Notes: generated by a model from the letters alone, not told the origin. 64,000 nucleotides of DNA from Tillandsia leiboldiana (GCA_029204045.2 CM055066.1:1404865-1468864), one strand, 5' to 3'; counted from the first letter of the stretch, positions 35,098-48,620 are shown. Translations and numbers: made by a program.

Positions 35098-38000
35098 ATG
35101 GACATGGTCTCCATCTCCTCCATCCCCCGCTCCGTCGAGGACATCTTCAAGGACTACTCCTCCCGCCGCTCCGCCCTCGTCCGGGCCCTCACCGCCGGTA
35201 AGCTTCACCCCCCTTTCCCTCTCCCGATCTCTTCTCGTTTCGTCTCCTCGCTCATCGTCTCCGATCCCCCCTTCTTGTTGCTCCCAGATGTCGACGAGTT
35301 CTACGGCTTGTGCGATCCAGGTGCGATCTCGAACCCCTGAGGATCTGATCTGGTGTTTAGGTTTTGTGTTCGGTACTGAGATTTGCGTGGGTTTTGGGTG
35401 TAGATAAGGATAATTTGTGCTTGTACGGGCACCCGAGCGGAGCGTGGGAGGTGACGCTACCGGCGGAGGAGGTGCCCCCGGAACTGCCCGAGCCGGCGCT
35501 CGGGATCAACTTCGCGAGGGACGGGATGAACCGCAAGGACTGGCTCTCGCTCGTCGCCGTGCACAGCGACTCGTGGCTCCTCTCCGTCGCCTTCTACTTT
35601 GGGGTGCGGTTGAACGGGAATGAGAGGTATTCACTGAGGGATTTAGGGTTTCTAAGCTGATCCTGTTTTGGATTAAGCTTTTTTAACTTTTTGTCCCTAT
35701 AGTTTTTGAGCGTTTTAGTGTTTTTTTTTTTTTACTACTGTTATATTGCTTCTCTGCTATTCTGGTACATGTATATTCTATGGTAGCAATGTGATGTGAT
35801 ATGTGGTAGAAATTTCACAAATAGTTGCCAAACAACAAAGAATTACACCAAGAAATCATATTAAACTAATACAGAAGGAGGAAAAATTTATCTGTATAGA
35901 TCAGCTTTCTGTTTATGTTCTTGGGGAGATTGAGAGAGATGGATTTGTTTTATGAGATTGAGACACTGAGTTAAATTGTCACCATTGTGCTTTATCTCAC
36001 TTAAAATATATGACAGTGTATAGTGAAATAACAATTTTCCTGCTACAAAGAACAGGAATTCATCCTCATCTTGGCGATAATTTTTTATATAATGTTCCTT
36101 AGTTGCCTAGCATTCTGATTCAGGAAATTCTAATGGTCTTGTAGTAATAATGTAAATTTTTCCTTTTACTGTAAGAAGAATTGACGATCGCACAACATGT
36201 TAGAGGTGGTTTTGCATTTCAACCATCCTAATTTAATTATATGAACTCCAGCCTCACCATGTTCCCTTTCTTATCGAAAATAGATCCGAGATACTGAGCA
36301 TATCTTTGAATCCTTTGGTTCTTTCTCTACTTTTCTGATTTAACAGTTGATCCTTTATCAAATTTACAAGTGAAAATGATGTCTAAAGCAAATAACATGC
36401 ACAACAAAACCTATTCTTTAAGTATCTTGGCTTGAATTCATTTATAATCATTGAAAGTAAAGAAGCTTAGTTTTAGTCTATTATTGTTCAGTGAATCTTA
36501 ATACAACTATATTGCTGTATGAGATCCATTTTGTCTCACCTTCCATTACCCTTGCACAATATTGATGTTGTTATACTTGTCCTTGGTTGCATCTACATAT
36601 TAGGTATAACTTTCTACTCTTAGATCAATTAGAGTGGAAACTGGTCTGGTATTGCTTGGATTTTGACTTGTCAAGCCAAGTGTGTTTCTCGTAATACAAA
36701 GGTTCACAACTTTTATCAAGACATGAATTACGGAAGAGTGAAGGCTGTTTTCTTAGAACAGATCTTATGTGCCTAATAATGGTTGTGCACTAAGCTAGAT
36801 GAAATCTCTTGCAAGGGTGAAATGAACATGTCAACATGGTTGGTTATTAACTTTTAAAGATCACTATTTATGCATTCAGAATGCTGCCTTTCCATGAAGG
36901 TATCGTGACGGTAATGAGAGTTGAGAGGTTATGGCCCCAGCTAATAACTAGGTTATTGCACTCATCTAGGGAGAGGTTATGGCCCCAGCTAATAACTAGG
37001 TTATTGCACTCATCTAGGTGTAGTAGTGTGTCTATATTTAAAGTGATTTCTCTGTATAAAGAAAGATAGAACAGCTAAAGGAGTATGCCTGCTGGTCTTT
37101 TGTGTTCTGTCTTGGTGGGCTTATAAAGACAACTAGTTAGCTAGCAAATGGAGGGCAGTAAGGGCTTACCTTAGGTAAATATAGTGACTTTCAAAGAATT
37201 AGATTGTTGTATTATTCTCCAAGTTGGTCAAACTTTTCAATATTTCAGATTAAAATAGCTGTATCTGTCCCTAAAGATGCTCAAAATTACCATGTTATTA
37301 GAGATGTTAAATAGTTGACAATGGCAGTGTAGATATCAAAGACTATCATTTTGTGGTCATTGCACTTATAATGTCGGTCATAATTGCTACACTATCACTT
37401 TTTCTATTTGTCAAATGGAAAAAGGAAATGCATGTGATGATGTGTTTCTAATGAAATTGTTGCTATGATTTATTATCTTTTTCTTCTATGCCTAAACTGT
37501 ATTGAGAGTTGTCTATGATAACCTTTTACGAACAGATGTGTGACTGCTTGAAGCAGTTTTCATTGTGGATTTTGTTATTCAAGTTGCTTTTATGTTCTAA
37601 TAATTTGTCGGATCATTTTGAGTAGTTTGACAGTTTGATCACTAAATATAAACATTTATTGCATGGTTCACCATTATCCTTTATTCAGTTATTATATAAT
37701 AGGATTCCATCCAGAGGTCCTTGTGATTTCTTTGCTATTGTAAAGTCAGAAGAACTTGCTGGCAAATTCATAAAATGCATGTGGACACCCTTCAACATTC
37801 ACACTTTTGCAAACAGAACTCTAAACACTTCAATTTTGAATGTACGCGCTAACTTCATGTACAGTGCAATCGATCCTTCCGTACAATTAAAATTAGTTTC
37901 CTTACTGTTTTCAACAGTGAACTACATTTTCAAGGTCAAACCAGTTTGTAGCAGTTCACAAAAGAATCAAGTTCTCAGGATTTACTTGCACAGAACAATA

Positions 38001-38883
38001 TGTTAATTTGTCCGATTTAATTAGCCTCCCATGTATAGGCTGTGTAACTATAGTCTATTGGAGCCTTACATAGACTCTGCCATAATGAGCCTTTGATATG
38101 GGGCTTCACCTTTTGACCCGTGAATTAATATTTCTAGTTAGACCAGTGCAACTAGCGTTTTTCTTAGTATCAGTTGAACACTCGCTCCATTCATGCTCTC
38201 GCTCCTTATGACTGACAGGAAGCGGTTATTCAGCATGATCAACGACCTTCCTACTGTCTCTGAAGTGTTGGCTGACAGAAAGCAGGGAAAAGATAGATCT
38301 GGCGTAGATAGCGGGAGCAAATCCAGACACTCTACGAAGGTGAAATAACTATTCAAGTGGTTATTATAGTTCAGCTAAATTACACGAACCCCCTTATACC
38401 TCTTGTAATTTTTCACTTTCCTCCCCTGAACTGTTGAAACATCTTATATTTCCTTCTTAAACTGCAAGATTTCATCACCATGCCTCCTTTATCAGTGTCC
38501 CACAAGGTGATATCTATCTCTTTGCTCGTAGGTCAATGGGTCAAATGTAGGCTCTAGGAGGATATACACTTACAGGGGCTTCTTTCATTTTATCTTTATT
38601 GTTTTTCCTCTTTATGTCATGATTGTAACAGAGATCTAGCGACGGACACACGAAGAGCAGTTCAAGAGCAGTCAACGAGGGGTACGGTGAGGATGATGAC
38701 GAGCGCAGCGAAACCCTCTGCGGAAGCTGCGGTGGAAACTACAACAAGAACGAGTTCTGGATCGGATGCGATATATGCGAGAGGTGGTACCATGGCAAGT
38801 GTGTGAAGATAACGCCCGCGAAAGCCGATACCATACAGCAATACAAATGCCCTAGCTGCAGTTCCAAGAAAGGGAGGCAGTAA
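35098..38883 (+). CDS. Alfin-like PHD-finger histone-binding protein, 5 exons
   Basis: Exons 35098-35197, 35288-35320, 35404-35626, 38219-38339 and 38632-38883 join in frame to 242 codons, normal for plant Alfin-like (AL) proteins. The N-terminal Alfin domain (about 10-135) shows SVEDIFKDYSSRRSALVRAL, NLCLYG, WEVTLPAEEVPPELPEPALG, DWLSLVAVHSDSWLLSVAFY and KRLFSMINDLPTV. A charged linker rich in Ser, Lys and Asp follows. The C-terminal PHD finger has the C4HC3 ligands C189, C192, C205, C208, H213, C216, C232 and C235 with W202 and W211. Family members are nuclear readers of H3K4me3 that act with PRC1 and other chromatin complexes and affect germination and stress responses; the target here is inferred. 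Exon 2 is only 33 nt; intron 3 is 2.6 kb. Confidence 0.95.
35627..38218 (+). other. Alfin-like intron 3 with a 48-bp tandem duplication
   Basis: A perfect duplication of 48 bp starting GAGAGGTTATGGCCCCAG occupies 36923-36970 and 36971-37018. Apart from this no repeat or nested gene was recognised in the 2592-bp intron. Confidence 0.85.
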
Positions 38884-39605
38884 CTAAGATCACACTACCG
38901 AGTCTACTTGTTTTTTTCTTGTTTTAGGAAAGTAAATATTTATCAGGTAGCGGAAATGGTCCTATGTAATGCATTAGTGGATCTCTAGCTCATGATCATC
39001 GATACGATACGGTTGTTTCTACATGTGGACTACACTGTATTGATAGTTTACATCTTTATATGTAGATTATCTTTCTTTCGCTGCAACTTCATGCCGTGTT
39101 TTTGTTGGCTTTTTTTTGGCGCATTTGCGGAATGATTCTTCGAATGAACGTGTTATGCGAGTCCTTGTGTTTGTATTTATCATTGTTTAAATTATAGTAA
39201 ACACGCTCAAAACATACTGAAACATTGTAGAACTTATCCCGGTCGAGGAAGCACATCGCCAAAACATTGTAGAACTTATCCCGGTCGAGGAAGCACATCG
39301 CCACCATGGAAAACGCGCATTGTAAAAAATCTATGGTGTTGATTATTTATTTATGGGTTCAAAATAAGTTCAACTTTTTATCCGTGACAATAGGCTCAGG
39401 AGACTAATAAGTTGAGTTAGGTGAGCCTAATAAGTTGAGTGGGGCTGCGGTCCACAATAGACTTAACGGCAAGAGGCCCAACAATAGATCCAACGTCCAG
39501 GTGGGCTGAGTCCGGTCGAGACCCGTGGGCGCTGTGTCTGTACGCTTTAAGTGAATTGGTTCCGTATTTCTAAAAGCTCAAACTTTTGGGATTAATGATT
39601 AGCAC
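38884..39605. other. 3' flank of Alfin-like gene with a 40-bp duplication
   Basis: 39221-39260 and 39263-39302 are identical copies of a unit with CTTATCCCGGTCGAGGAAGC. Otherwise intergenic; no gene seen. Confidence 0.6.
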
Positions 39606-40009
39606 TGTTAGATGTGACTCGAAATCAGAATCGCTTCGATTTTGGGTTTCTGGTTCGCTGATAGTTTCGTGGTGCGACAATAAATTTGGTAAAATTTTTG
39701 AGAAAGGAAAATGGATGTCTGTGGTGGAAGCGGACGGATCCGATCCGTTAAGGAAAAACCCAGCTAAGGAAAAACCCTAATTTTTTCTTTTGTTTGCCCC
39801 AGAGAGATCGAGCGATTGTACGATTGAAAAACTCTTGTATTCCCTCTTGTTCAACATAGTGAAAACTCTCCTCTTTCGCCCGTGGTTTTTTTTCTGCAAA
39901 GGGTTTTCTACGTAAATCGGTGTGTTATTTTTCTGTCGTGCATTTTGGATTTACTTCATTGTCGTGATCGCCAATTGATCCTGTTGGGTTTGTGCGCTCG
40001 GTGCTTACA
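39606..40009 (+). repeat. 5' LTR of the Copia element
   Basis: TG...CA-bounded, about 404 bp, near-identical to 41762-42164 with scattered substitutions (for example GTTTCGTGG versus GTTTCGCGG). Confidence 0.93.
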
Positions 40010-40012
40010 AAC

Positions 40013-40024
40013 TGGTATCAGAGC
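40013..40024 (+). other. Primer-binding site of the Copia element
   Basis: TGGTATCAGAGC, complementary to the 3' end of initiator tRNA-Met, three bases after the 5' LTR. Confidence 0.92.
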
Positions 40025-40055
40025 CCTGTTCATCGATTAGGGTTTCTTCTCATCA

Positions 40056-40814
40056 ATGGCATCTATGAAGTATGATCTCCCTTTGCTCGATCATAGCACA
40101 AGATTTACGCTATGGCAAGTGAAGATGCGCGCAATTCTGGCTCAGATGGATCTAGAAGATGCACTGCTCGGGATGGAAAAGATGCCTACATCCCTCAGTC
40201 TGGCGGAAAAGGAGAAGATGAATCGAAAGGCTCTTACGCAGATCCAATTGCATCTTTCGAACGAGATCTTACAGCATGTCATTAAGGAGAAATCTGCTGC
40301 GAACTTGTGGCTGAAATTGGAGTCATTGTGTATGACGAAAAGTCTTACCAACAAACTCCATCTGAAGCAGAAGTTATACTCTCATCGTCTAATTCAAGGT
40401 AAGAGTACAAAATCCCATCTCAATGACTTTAAAGAAATCGTTACGGATATGGAAATGCTGGAAGTAAAATATGATGATGAAGATATAGCATTATTACTGT
40501 TATGTTCTCTACCATCTTCCTATATAAATTTTAGAGATACTATGCTTTATGAACGTGATACCATATCTTTGGAAGACGTCTCAACTGCCATACTCTCGAA
40601 AGAGAGGATCGATAAGGAGATGAGTGGTACCACTGAAAGTCAGGCAGAAGGTCTGTTCACAAGAGGAAGATCCAAGCAGAGAAGTTTCGAAGACAGTAAA
40701 GGAAAGACTAGGTCGAAATCCAGGCACAGAAACTTGATCTGCAATTACTGTAAGAAGAAGGGTCACATTAAAGCGGACTGTTTCAAGTTGAAAAGAAAGA
40801 AACAGACCGAATGA
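40056..40814 (+). pseudogene. Copia gag (nucleocapsid) frame, ended by a premature stop
   Basis: 252 codons from MASMKYDLPLL. It contains the UBN2/gag region (FTLWQVKMRAIL through LLLCSLPSSY) and a CCHC zinc knuckle with C229, C232, H237 and C242 that packages element RNA. It stops at a TGA at 40812-40814, yet the same frame continues without further stop into the protease region, so this TGA most likely interrupts a once continuous gag-pol frame. Confidence 0.85.
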
Positions 40815-41350
40815 AGAGGTGATCAAAGGGGAAGAGAAGGTTCAAAATCTGCTGAAGCCAGTGTAGCAGAAGACTATAGCAGCGAGGGGAATGTGCTGCT
40901 GGTCTGCGATGATCAATTCAGAGCCAGCTCAGAGTGGATTCTTGATTCAGCATGCTCGTTCCATATGTGTCCCAACAGGGACTGGTTCTCCACTTTTGAA
41001 GCTGTGAATGGTGGGGTTGTTTTGATGGGCAACGATGCATCCTGCAAAGTTGTCGGACGAGGAACGGTGAATATCAAGATGTTTGATGGCATTGTGAGAA
41101 CGCTTACTGATGTCAGGTACGTTCCACAATTGAAGAGAAATTTAATTTCTTTGAGTACCCTCGACTCTAAAGGATATAAATACACTGGTGGAGATGGAGT
41201 TCTAAAGGTTTCGAAAGGAGCCATTGTTGTGATGAAAGGACGAAGGCAGGAAAGAAAATTTTATGTGTTGCAAGGTTCAACTGTGACAGGTGGAGCTGCA
41301 GTATCCTCTTCATCTATGTCAGATTTAGATGTCACAAAGTTGTGGCATAT
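40815..41350 (+). pseudogene. Copia protease and pre-integrase remnant
   Basis: Same frame as gag. The aspartic protease signature WILDSACSFHM holds the catalytic Asp; an YVPQLKRNLISLSTLDSKGY segment follows, then the start of the GAG-pre-integrase motif, KLWHMRL, where the deletion cuts it. Confidence 0.82.
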
Positions 41351-41674
41351 GAGGCTGAATACATGGCAATTACAGAGGCTGTGAAAGAAGGCATATGGTT
41401 GAGAGGCTTATTTAATGAATTAAGCATAAGCATTGAAAAAGTTACAGTATTTTGCGATAGCCAGAGTGCTATTTATCTGACAAAGGACCAAATGTTCCAT
41501 AAGAGAACAAAGCATATTGACGTCAAGTATCACTTTGTTCGCGAAGTTTTTACTCAAGGTAACATTGCGGTGAAAAAGATTAGCACATTGGAGAATCCAG
41601 CTGATATGTTGACAAAGCCTCTTCCGTATGTTAAGTTCAAGCACTGCTTGGACTTGATTAGCATTGCTTGCTGA
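41351..41674 (+). pseudogene. Copia RNase H C-terminal remnant
   Basis: In a different frame from the protease part. The sequence EAEYMAITEAVKEGIWLRGL, FCDSQSAIYLTKD, KHIDVKYHFVRE and NPADMLTKPLP is typical for the end of the Copia polyprotein. Deletion of integrase and reverse transcriptase joins it out of frame to what precedes. Confidence 0.88.
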
Positions 41675-41761
41675 TTGGAGTGCCCTTAGGGGCTTGTGGA
41701 GAAGGTGGAGAGTTATTACTGATGTTTTATTTAAAGGAAATTTCGAGTCAAGGTGGAGATT

Positions 41762-42164
41762 TGTTAGATGTGACTCGAAATCAGAATCGCTTCGATTTTG
41801 GATTTCTGGTTCGCCGATGGTTTCGCGGTGCGACAACAAATTTGATAAAATTTTTGAGAAAGGAAAATGAATGTCTGTGGTGGAAGCGGACGGATCCGAT
41901 CCGCTAAGGAAAAACCCTGCTAAGGAAAAACCTTAATTTTTTCTTTTGTTTGCCCCAAAGAGATCGAACGATTGTACGATTGAAAAACTCTTGTATTCCC
42001 TCTTGTTCAACATAGTGAAAACTTTTCTATTTCGCCCGTGATTTTTTTCTGCAAAAAATTTTTCATGTAAATCGGTGTGCTATTTTTCTGTGGTGCATTT
42101 TGGATTTACTTCTTTGTCGTGATCGCCAATTGATCCTGTTGGATTTGTGCGCTCGTTGCTTACA
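41762..42164 (+). repeat. 3' LTR of the Copia element
   Basis: Matches the 5' LTR along its whole length and is preceded by a purine-rich AAGGTGGAGATT. Confidence 0.93.
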
Positions 42165-45100
42165 AGCATCAACGATCCGACATATGGTAGTCTGTTCCTA
42201 ACGAAATATTGCAGGTATGAAAACCAAAGCATCACAACTTTGAAAAATGAGACGGTCCTGGCAAAGTGGCAATTCAAAGATTTTCTATAAATAAATGTAA
42301 ACAGGTTAAAGGTAGATCTTTATTCGTAAAAATGACAATAAATCCATAAACAGTAAAGAGTCTTAAGTCTAAAAAATATTGCACTTCATTTTCTTTTTCT
42401 TAGGAATATGATGTTTTATTTTTTTTCAAACTCATATTTTTCTCTCTTATATTTAGTCTTTCAGGACGATGTATTCATCTTCGAGAAAGACAGCGAGCAA
42501 AATCAATAAGTCTGCGACTGGTACGCTTCGATATTGGCAGTTTCTACCAGCATTTCAAAATATTCAAAAAGATAAAGTCTCCATTTTTTTTTTTTTTTTT
42601 TTTTAACATTTTCTAGATTCTTTAAAACATTGGAGTGAACGTACGTGGGGAGGGCATACTCAACAAAAAAAAAAAAAAGGCCATAAAAATTTGCCCTCAA
42701 ACAAAACGTGCCCTTCGTTCAAATTCTTGAGCATCTTATCTTTTCCCTTATCTTATCTGGGCCTAAGAACAGCCTCCCAGAAACGGCGGGCACTAGACCC
42801 AGTCTTTCATGTTTCTTCTGGAATAATAATATTCAGTTTGATAGACCTTCATATCATAAAAAAGGTGAGAATAAATTTTTCTTCTTCTTCTTTCAGACCA
42901 TCGTTTTAACATAAAATTATAATATTGCTCTCGAATATATATACTTTTCATAATTTTACACGACAGAATAAAATTATAAATTTTGAGAATAAACTCACGG
43001 GAGTTTTCAAACTTAATTTATTATAATCTCTAACTCAGATTTTCTAAATTATTATTATATTTAAATTTTACAATCTAATTTATTAATTATATGACGGTAA
43101 TATGGCTTGTGACATTATCGTCAGATCAAATAAATTTAAATTGCATAATTCGATTATAGGGCAGCTCGTGAGCCTGCAAGTATTAGATTCGAAATAAGCT
43201 AAAAAATGATTCGTTCGAAATTAATTTTAAATATAAAATAAGCTGATTTTTTTTGTTCGAAAATAATTTCAAACCGAGCATGAGGATGTCTCTGCTCGGT
43301 CATGTTCTCGAAATCGCCAAATTCGAGAATAACTTAAAATTAGTTAGAAAGAAAGAAAAAAAAAAAGAAAAATTATTTCGAGCAGCTCGAAATAGACTCG
43401 AATTAAATTTCGAGCCAAACTCGAACATATTTTATTCTGGTTCAAAATTAATTCGAGCCGGTATGAATTTGACTTGATCTAATTCGAGCCGAATTCGAGC
43501 AAGGTCCGGCTCTTGTTTGCAGCATCCCTACTAACTGAAAAGTCTGAACTAAAAAATTGTAGTAAATTAAAATTTAAAAATTAAAGCATTATATCTAACA
43601 TCAAGAAGCAAAAGTCATAAAGAAAAGAAATAATAAAAATAATAAAAAAAGAAAAGAACAAGAACAGAACAAGAACAAGATGTGATAGGCATGCACGAGC
43701 GGATAAGAATGCACGGAATCATTTTATCTTTTCAGGCATTTGCCGTCCCCGACAACTCGTGCAGTTGTTCTGCAGTCGGTAGAGTGGGCGCGTGATCGAG
43801 AGCTCCAAAATTCGTATTTTTTAAACAACAAAAATACTAAAACAAACCCAAAAAAAAAAAAAAAGGGGGAAAGGAAAAAAAAGGATAAAATACATGTGCG
43901 TTATCAAAATTAAAAGCTTATAGGTGGCGGCGCCTCCTCCGTGTTCACGCATACAACGTACCCAATTCCTTTTTCCTTTTTTGCTTTTTGTTTATTTTGT
44001 TCATTTCTTTTTTTTTTTTGCTCTTTTGTCTCCTCTTTGATTCGGGAGAACGTAAAATTTGTAATTAGAATGTGTTCGGGTGCGCTGAGTTCGATATCTA
44101 CTACTTGTTATTCATTCAAAAGTTGCGCTCTTCAACTACAATTTTTAAACACACGAAACTCAAAGCAATATATGTAAAGTATATAATTTGAAGGTTCTAT
44201 CACATCGACTAAATGAGTTTACATTGAGCTGCGTCCCTATCTACTTCCACATTGAGCCGCGTAGGAGGAGCCCACGAAAGTATTCAGCATATCCACACAA
44301 AAATATTGAATACACCCGATACATTGTAAACCGACTCTAAACTAATCATTAAAAATAAATTTTTATAATACAATAAATTATTTAAATATTTTATATTATA
44401 AATATTATATTATATTTTATTTTAAAATACTAATTATATATTAGATATTCTATGAATTCTCTAATATACTTTGAAAATATTAGTATATATAAGATGCATG
44501 AAAAATTTCTTCTCTCTTTCTTTAAATTATAAAGGCATATTCTCTACACTGGGTGTATATAAGTATATACACCACATACTTAAAATCTTTAATAAAAATT
44601 TTAAAATCTATCTATCTATCTATAGATAAACTATTTGACAATTTGGAGAACTTTCTCTAAAAGGGTCATATTGCCACTAAAGGCACAATCCAATAAAAAT
44701 TTATCACGTATTAGAAAAAAATTTGGATGCTCCCGTTGAACCGTAAACTAAGTTTAAAATATGTATCTACAATAAATTTGTATAATACAATAAATTATTT
44801 ATGTATTTTATATTATATATATTATATCATATTTTACTTAATAATATTAATTATCAAATATTTTATTAATTATCTAATATTATATGCGGTGTATAAAATA
44901 TTGGTATCCACCCGGTGCAAGCAAATTTTTTTTTTTTTTATCTTTTTTGAAATTATGAGTAAATCCTATTGAACATTCTCTTCACCAAGTATATATATCT
45001 ATATGAAACACATGCCTAAAATTCATTAATAAAAATTTTAAAATTAATTTATCAAATATAATTTAAATTATTAGATTTTGTATATCATATATATTTAATT

Positions 45101-47369
45101 AAAATTTGATATTAGAATATTAATCATTTAATATAAATTATGGTGTATGAAGTATTAATATACACTAGGTGTATATAATAGTTTCTTAGTCTCCCATCAA
45201 TTTTAACAAGACAAATATATCATCACTAATTCTTAAATTTGAAATAAGTTTTCAAACTTTAGCATTTTAGTCAAAAAATTATTATATAAATTATTTTTTT
45301 TTATAAAATAACTATTAAAACTAAAAATTTAATTGAATTTTAAAATAAAATTATTAATTATTAATATAATTTAACTTTAGAAGTTAATAAAATATTAATA
45401 AAATATGTATATAAAACTATATTATCGTTACTTTTTTATATTTTTTAATTATAAATTTTAATAATTATATATTTTAATTATCTTAAATACTATTTATTCG
45501 CAGCGTAGCGCAGGTTCTATACTAGTAAATAGTACATTTGATAATTCAATCACAGAAACAGTTTTCATATAGACTTTATTTTTCCCGATTCGCGAGTACC
45601 GAAGCTAGCTAACCCTAGCTAATATCCTTTGAGTTTTCTGTATCAAGGGTGTAGTGCGATAATAACAGAATTTGCACTAATAAAATACTAATAATATTAA
45701 CAAATTAATATGTTTAATTATCCACAATCAAGGAGTGTAAAATTTAAAATAAATAAAATAGAAAAAAAAATTCAAGCATAATCACAATAATATAAGAAGA
45801 TTTACGTGGGTTTATTCAAAATCGAACTACATCCAAGAATATGAAAAGATCAAATCCACTATCAAATTGAAAAAATTATAAAATTTGATTAAATATTATC
45901 AATCTATTACAACGGACAAGCAACCTCTCAATTAGAAAACCTATTTTCCTACACTTTTTTTGAAGCACCTCTCGATTTCACGAATCCCACTTCGGAATGT
46001 CTCTTAGAATTCCTCCAATCAATATTAAAATTTTGAATCAAGTAAGAAGAATAAGAAATTTTTTTTTTTTTTTTTACCTACTCGCTCTACACTGTTCTTC
46101 TCTATTAAATAAAAAAAAACTCCTAGAGGAAAAAAAGGGAATTATATATAAAATATATCAAATGAAATTTGTCTTATAATTTTACTTTACCCAATATACT
46201 AAATAGGTCAAGTAAAACTCAAAGCTCATTGCTAATTAGCCCATACATGAATTATTAACTCAAACTCAAAATAAACCAAATAGAACAATATATAAATTTA
46301 ATATCACTAAACCCAGCAAAGGGTTTAATTTGAAAGCTCAATCTCAAACGTCCATTACTGATGCGCTAATCCGGCCTTAGAATTAATACACGGAAAAGTG
46401 AGACCGAGTGAAATTTAGTAGAAATAACGCCAATTGAAGCCTGGTTGATGCATGCCGTTCCGATTTGAGTATGATAAAATAGTCATATTTCGACGCACGA
46501 GTGTCTGTTTTAAACGTGCAAGTCTAATCCGAAAACAGCTTTTCGAGACGCCCAGATCTAGATATTCAAATTTAATCATTAAGGCCTCCGAATTTACAGT
46601 TTTAATTTTTTTTTTAATTAATTAATTATGAGAACATTATTTGCTTTCTTCTATTATTTTGAGTTAGACCAAAGTTCTATAATATATATATGGCTGATTA
46701 GAATTAGCTAGACAAATTAATTCCATGTTTTTTAAATTTTTTTTCATCCCTTATTGTGTTTCAGAGACTGTACTACTCAAATAATAATAATAATAATAAT
46801 AATAATAATTAATCATTGCAGGAATGATTGGAGAGACTTTAGATTATAATACAAATAACTTAATTTGTAAGTACACTGTTGATCGGAGGGAACGAACGAA
46901 ACTCTACCACGCACAGGTACGTACAGTTTGTGCGGCTATATACAGTGCAACACGTGTGAACAAGTGGGGACAACTTCACGTACGGTTGTGATTGATCAAC
47001 TTTGAAATGTTCGTTGTTTTTGCCCCAGAAATGTACGAGGTTTCACACTTGGTGATTTCGACGGAGCTAGAAATTCTATTACCTTAGACACATGCATGAT
47101 CCAGGGATCGCGCGCGTACTGTGTTCAATGATTTTGTTTGAATCAATGCATGCAGTTTCAGTTTGTCTAACTACATTACTAATCATGCACGTCCCTTTTG
47201 TTCTTTTTTATAATGAGTATTAATGTACATGCACCACGCACAAAACATTATTTATAATGTCAATTTTGTACAGATGATATTTAGCATAGCTCATTTACAA
47301 ATTGAATTGGCTTCTTTCATAAGAAAATTAACAAATCGCTTTCTATCGTGTGTGTATTTGAATTTTATA
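42165..47369. other. Long AT-rich intergenic stretch
   Basis: Holds poly-T and poly-A runs (42584-42604, 42666-42678), a decayed element with repeated AATTCGAGCC/GAAATAAGC words at 43150-43535, a (TCTA)n run near 44608, several GGTGTATATAA/TATACACC words at 44540-45175 suggesting an old MITE, and (AAT)n at about 46782-46810. No gene or RNA is supported. Confidence 0.45.
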
Positions 47370-47582
47370 TTTTTAAAAATATAAAGTCATTAATATTTGT
47401 GAGTTTTCGATACTTGAATGAAGGGAAGTGTGATATTAGAATGTTAGTTAATCAAAAAAATTTAGTGGGTGGTAGATGAAATAAACGATCAAAAAAGTAA
47501 AATTGATCAAATAAATAGATTTAACGGTAAAAAACTTACAAGCACCAAATGTATTGTGCTTTTTAAAGCACTATAGCAGGAC
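47370..47582. mobile_element. MITE family A-related copy
   Basis: TTTTTAAAAATATAAAGTC left and GTGCTTTTTAAAGCACTATA right, with the AAACTTACAAGCACCAA word also seen in the next copy. Confidence 0.55.
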
Positions 47583-48620
47583 TTATATAGAATTAAGCTC
47601 CTATACTTGTAAAAGTATAAAGTTATTGGTGCTTATGAATTTTTAGCTTTTGAATATAGAAACGTGCGATTAGGATGATAGTGATCCCATATAATTTAAT
47701 TGGTGGTTGGTGGAATAATATGATCAAAAAGATAAAATTAGTAAGGCTGCGTTTGGTAGTGGGATAAGAGAGGACTAGTTGTTACAGGGATAAACATAAA
47801 GTACGGAACTAACTAAAACTAGTGTAAAAAAGTTTTTGGTTGGGTATTAGATTAGTTCCAGGGATAAGAGAAATTGTGTTTGGTTTGATAATAGGGAATA
47901 AGAGAAATAGAGAGTAGTAGTTGGTTAAAATGAAGTTTTTGTCTTTAATCATAATAGTTTTTTAAAATAAATAAAAATTTATATAAAAAATTTATAAAAA
48001 ATTTGTATAAATTTTTTAAAAATTATAAAAAATTTGTATAAATTTTAAAATTTTAAAAAAATTTAAAAAATTTTAAATTTTAAATTTTATAAAATAAAAA
48101 AAATAAATTTTATAAATTTAAATATCTAAAAATTTAAAATTTTTTAATTAAAAAAAAACTTTGGTCAAGGTTGGCTACTGGATTTAGAAAACTTTGGCCA
48201 AGTAAGGGCGAAAGGGACAAAAGGGCCAAATAGCGCCTCGAGAAGGACCAAGTTGCAGAGGAGTGACAGTGCCATTTTGGTAGTCATGAGCAGACGACAA
48301 GGTTAACATTCTAGTTCCGTAGAGGAGTTTTGCGGTGTGGGAGGGCATCCGGAGCTGGGGAGCTTCAACTCAAGGGGACAGAATGGATTTTTACAGAGTA
48401 TTTGGTCGGGGAGGACCAAGAAGCTTCAGCAATGCGTTGGGTAGCGAACTTGCTCGAGAACGGGTCAGTGTAGCATGCGATGCCAGGGGCGAGGCGGCTC
48501 TAGGCTGGAGATGTAGTTGGCAGCTAACAACCAAGCTGGAGAAGTGGATGTACATCGACGAGGACGTCGATAACTTGGGTGGGAGAGCTTGTCACGTGTC
48601 GTTCGCGTTGGCTCGATCGT

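Larger units (their letters stand above)
39606..42164 (+). mobile_element. Ty1/Copia element with large internal deletion
   Basis: Two 403-404-bp LTRs (39606-40009 and 41762-42164) begin TGTTAGATGTGACTCG and end GCTTACA. The flanking 5-bp duplication is AGCAC/AGCAT, one base changed. A PBS follows the 5' LTR and AAGGTGGAGATT (polypurine tract) precedes the 3' LTR. Only about 1.75 kb of internal DNA remains: gag, protease and the start of the pre-integrase region, then the end of RNase H. Integrase and most of reverse transcriptase are gone. Visible LTR differences suggest it is not a very recent insertion. Confidence 0.93.

Noticed and set aside
37635..38006. Open frame of 123 codons in the Alfin-like intron 3
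   Set aside because: No recognisable domain, low-complexity context and no splice or promoter evidence; taken as chance.
43745..43810. GCAGTCGGTAGAGTGGGCG resembling part of a tRNA
   Set aside because: No acceptor stem or consistent cloverleaf could be folded by eye.
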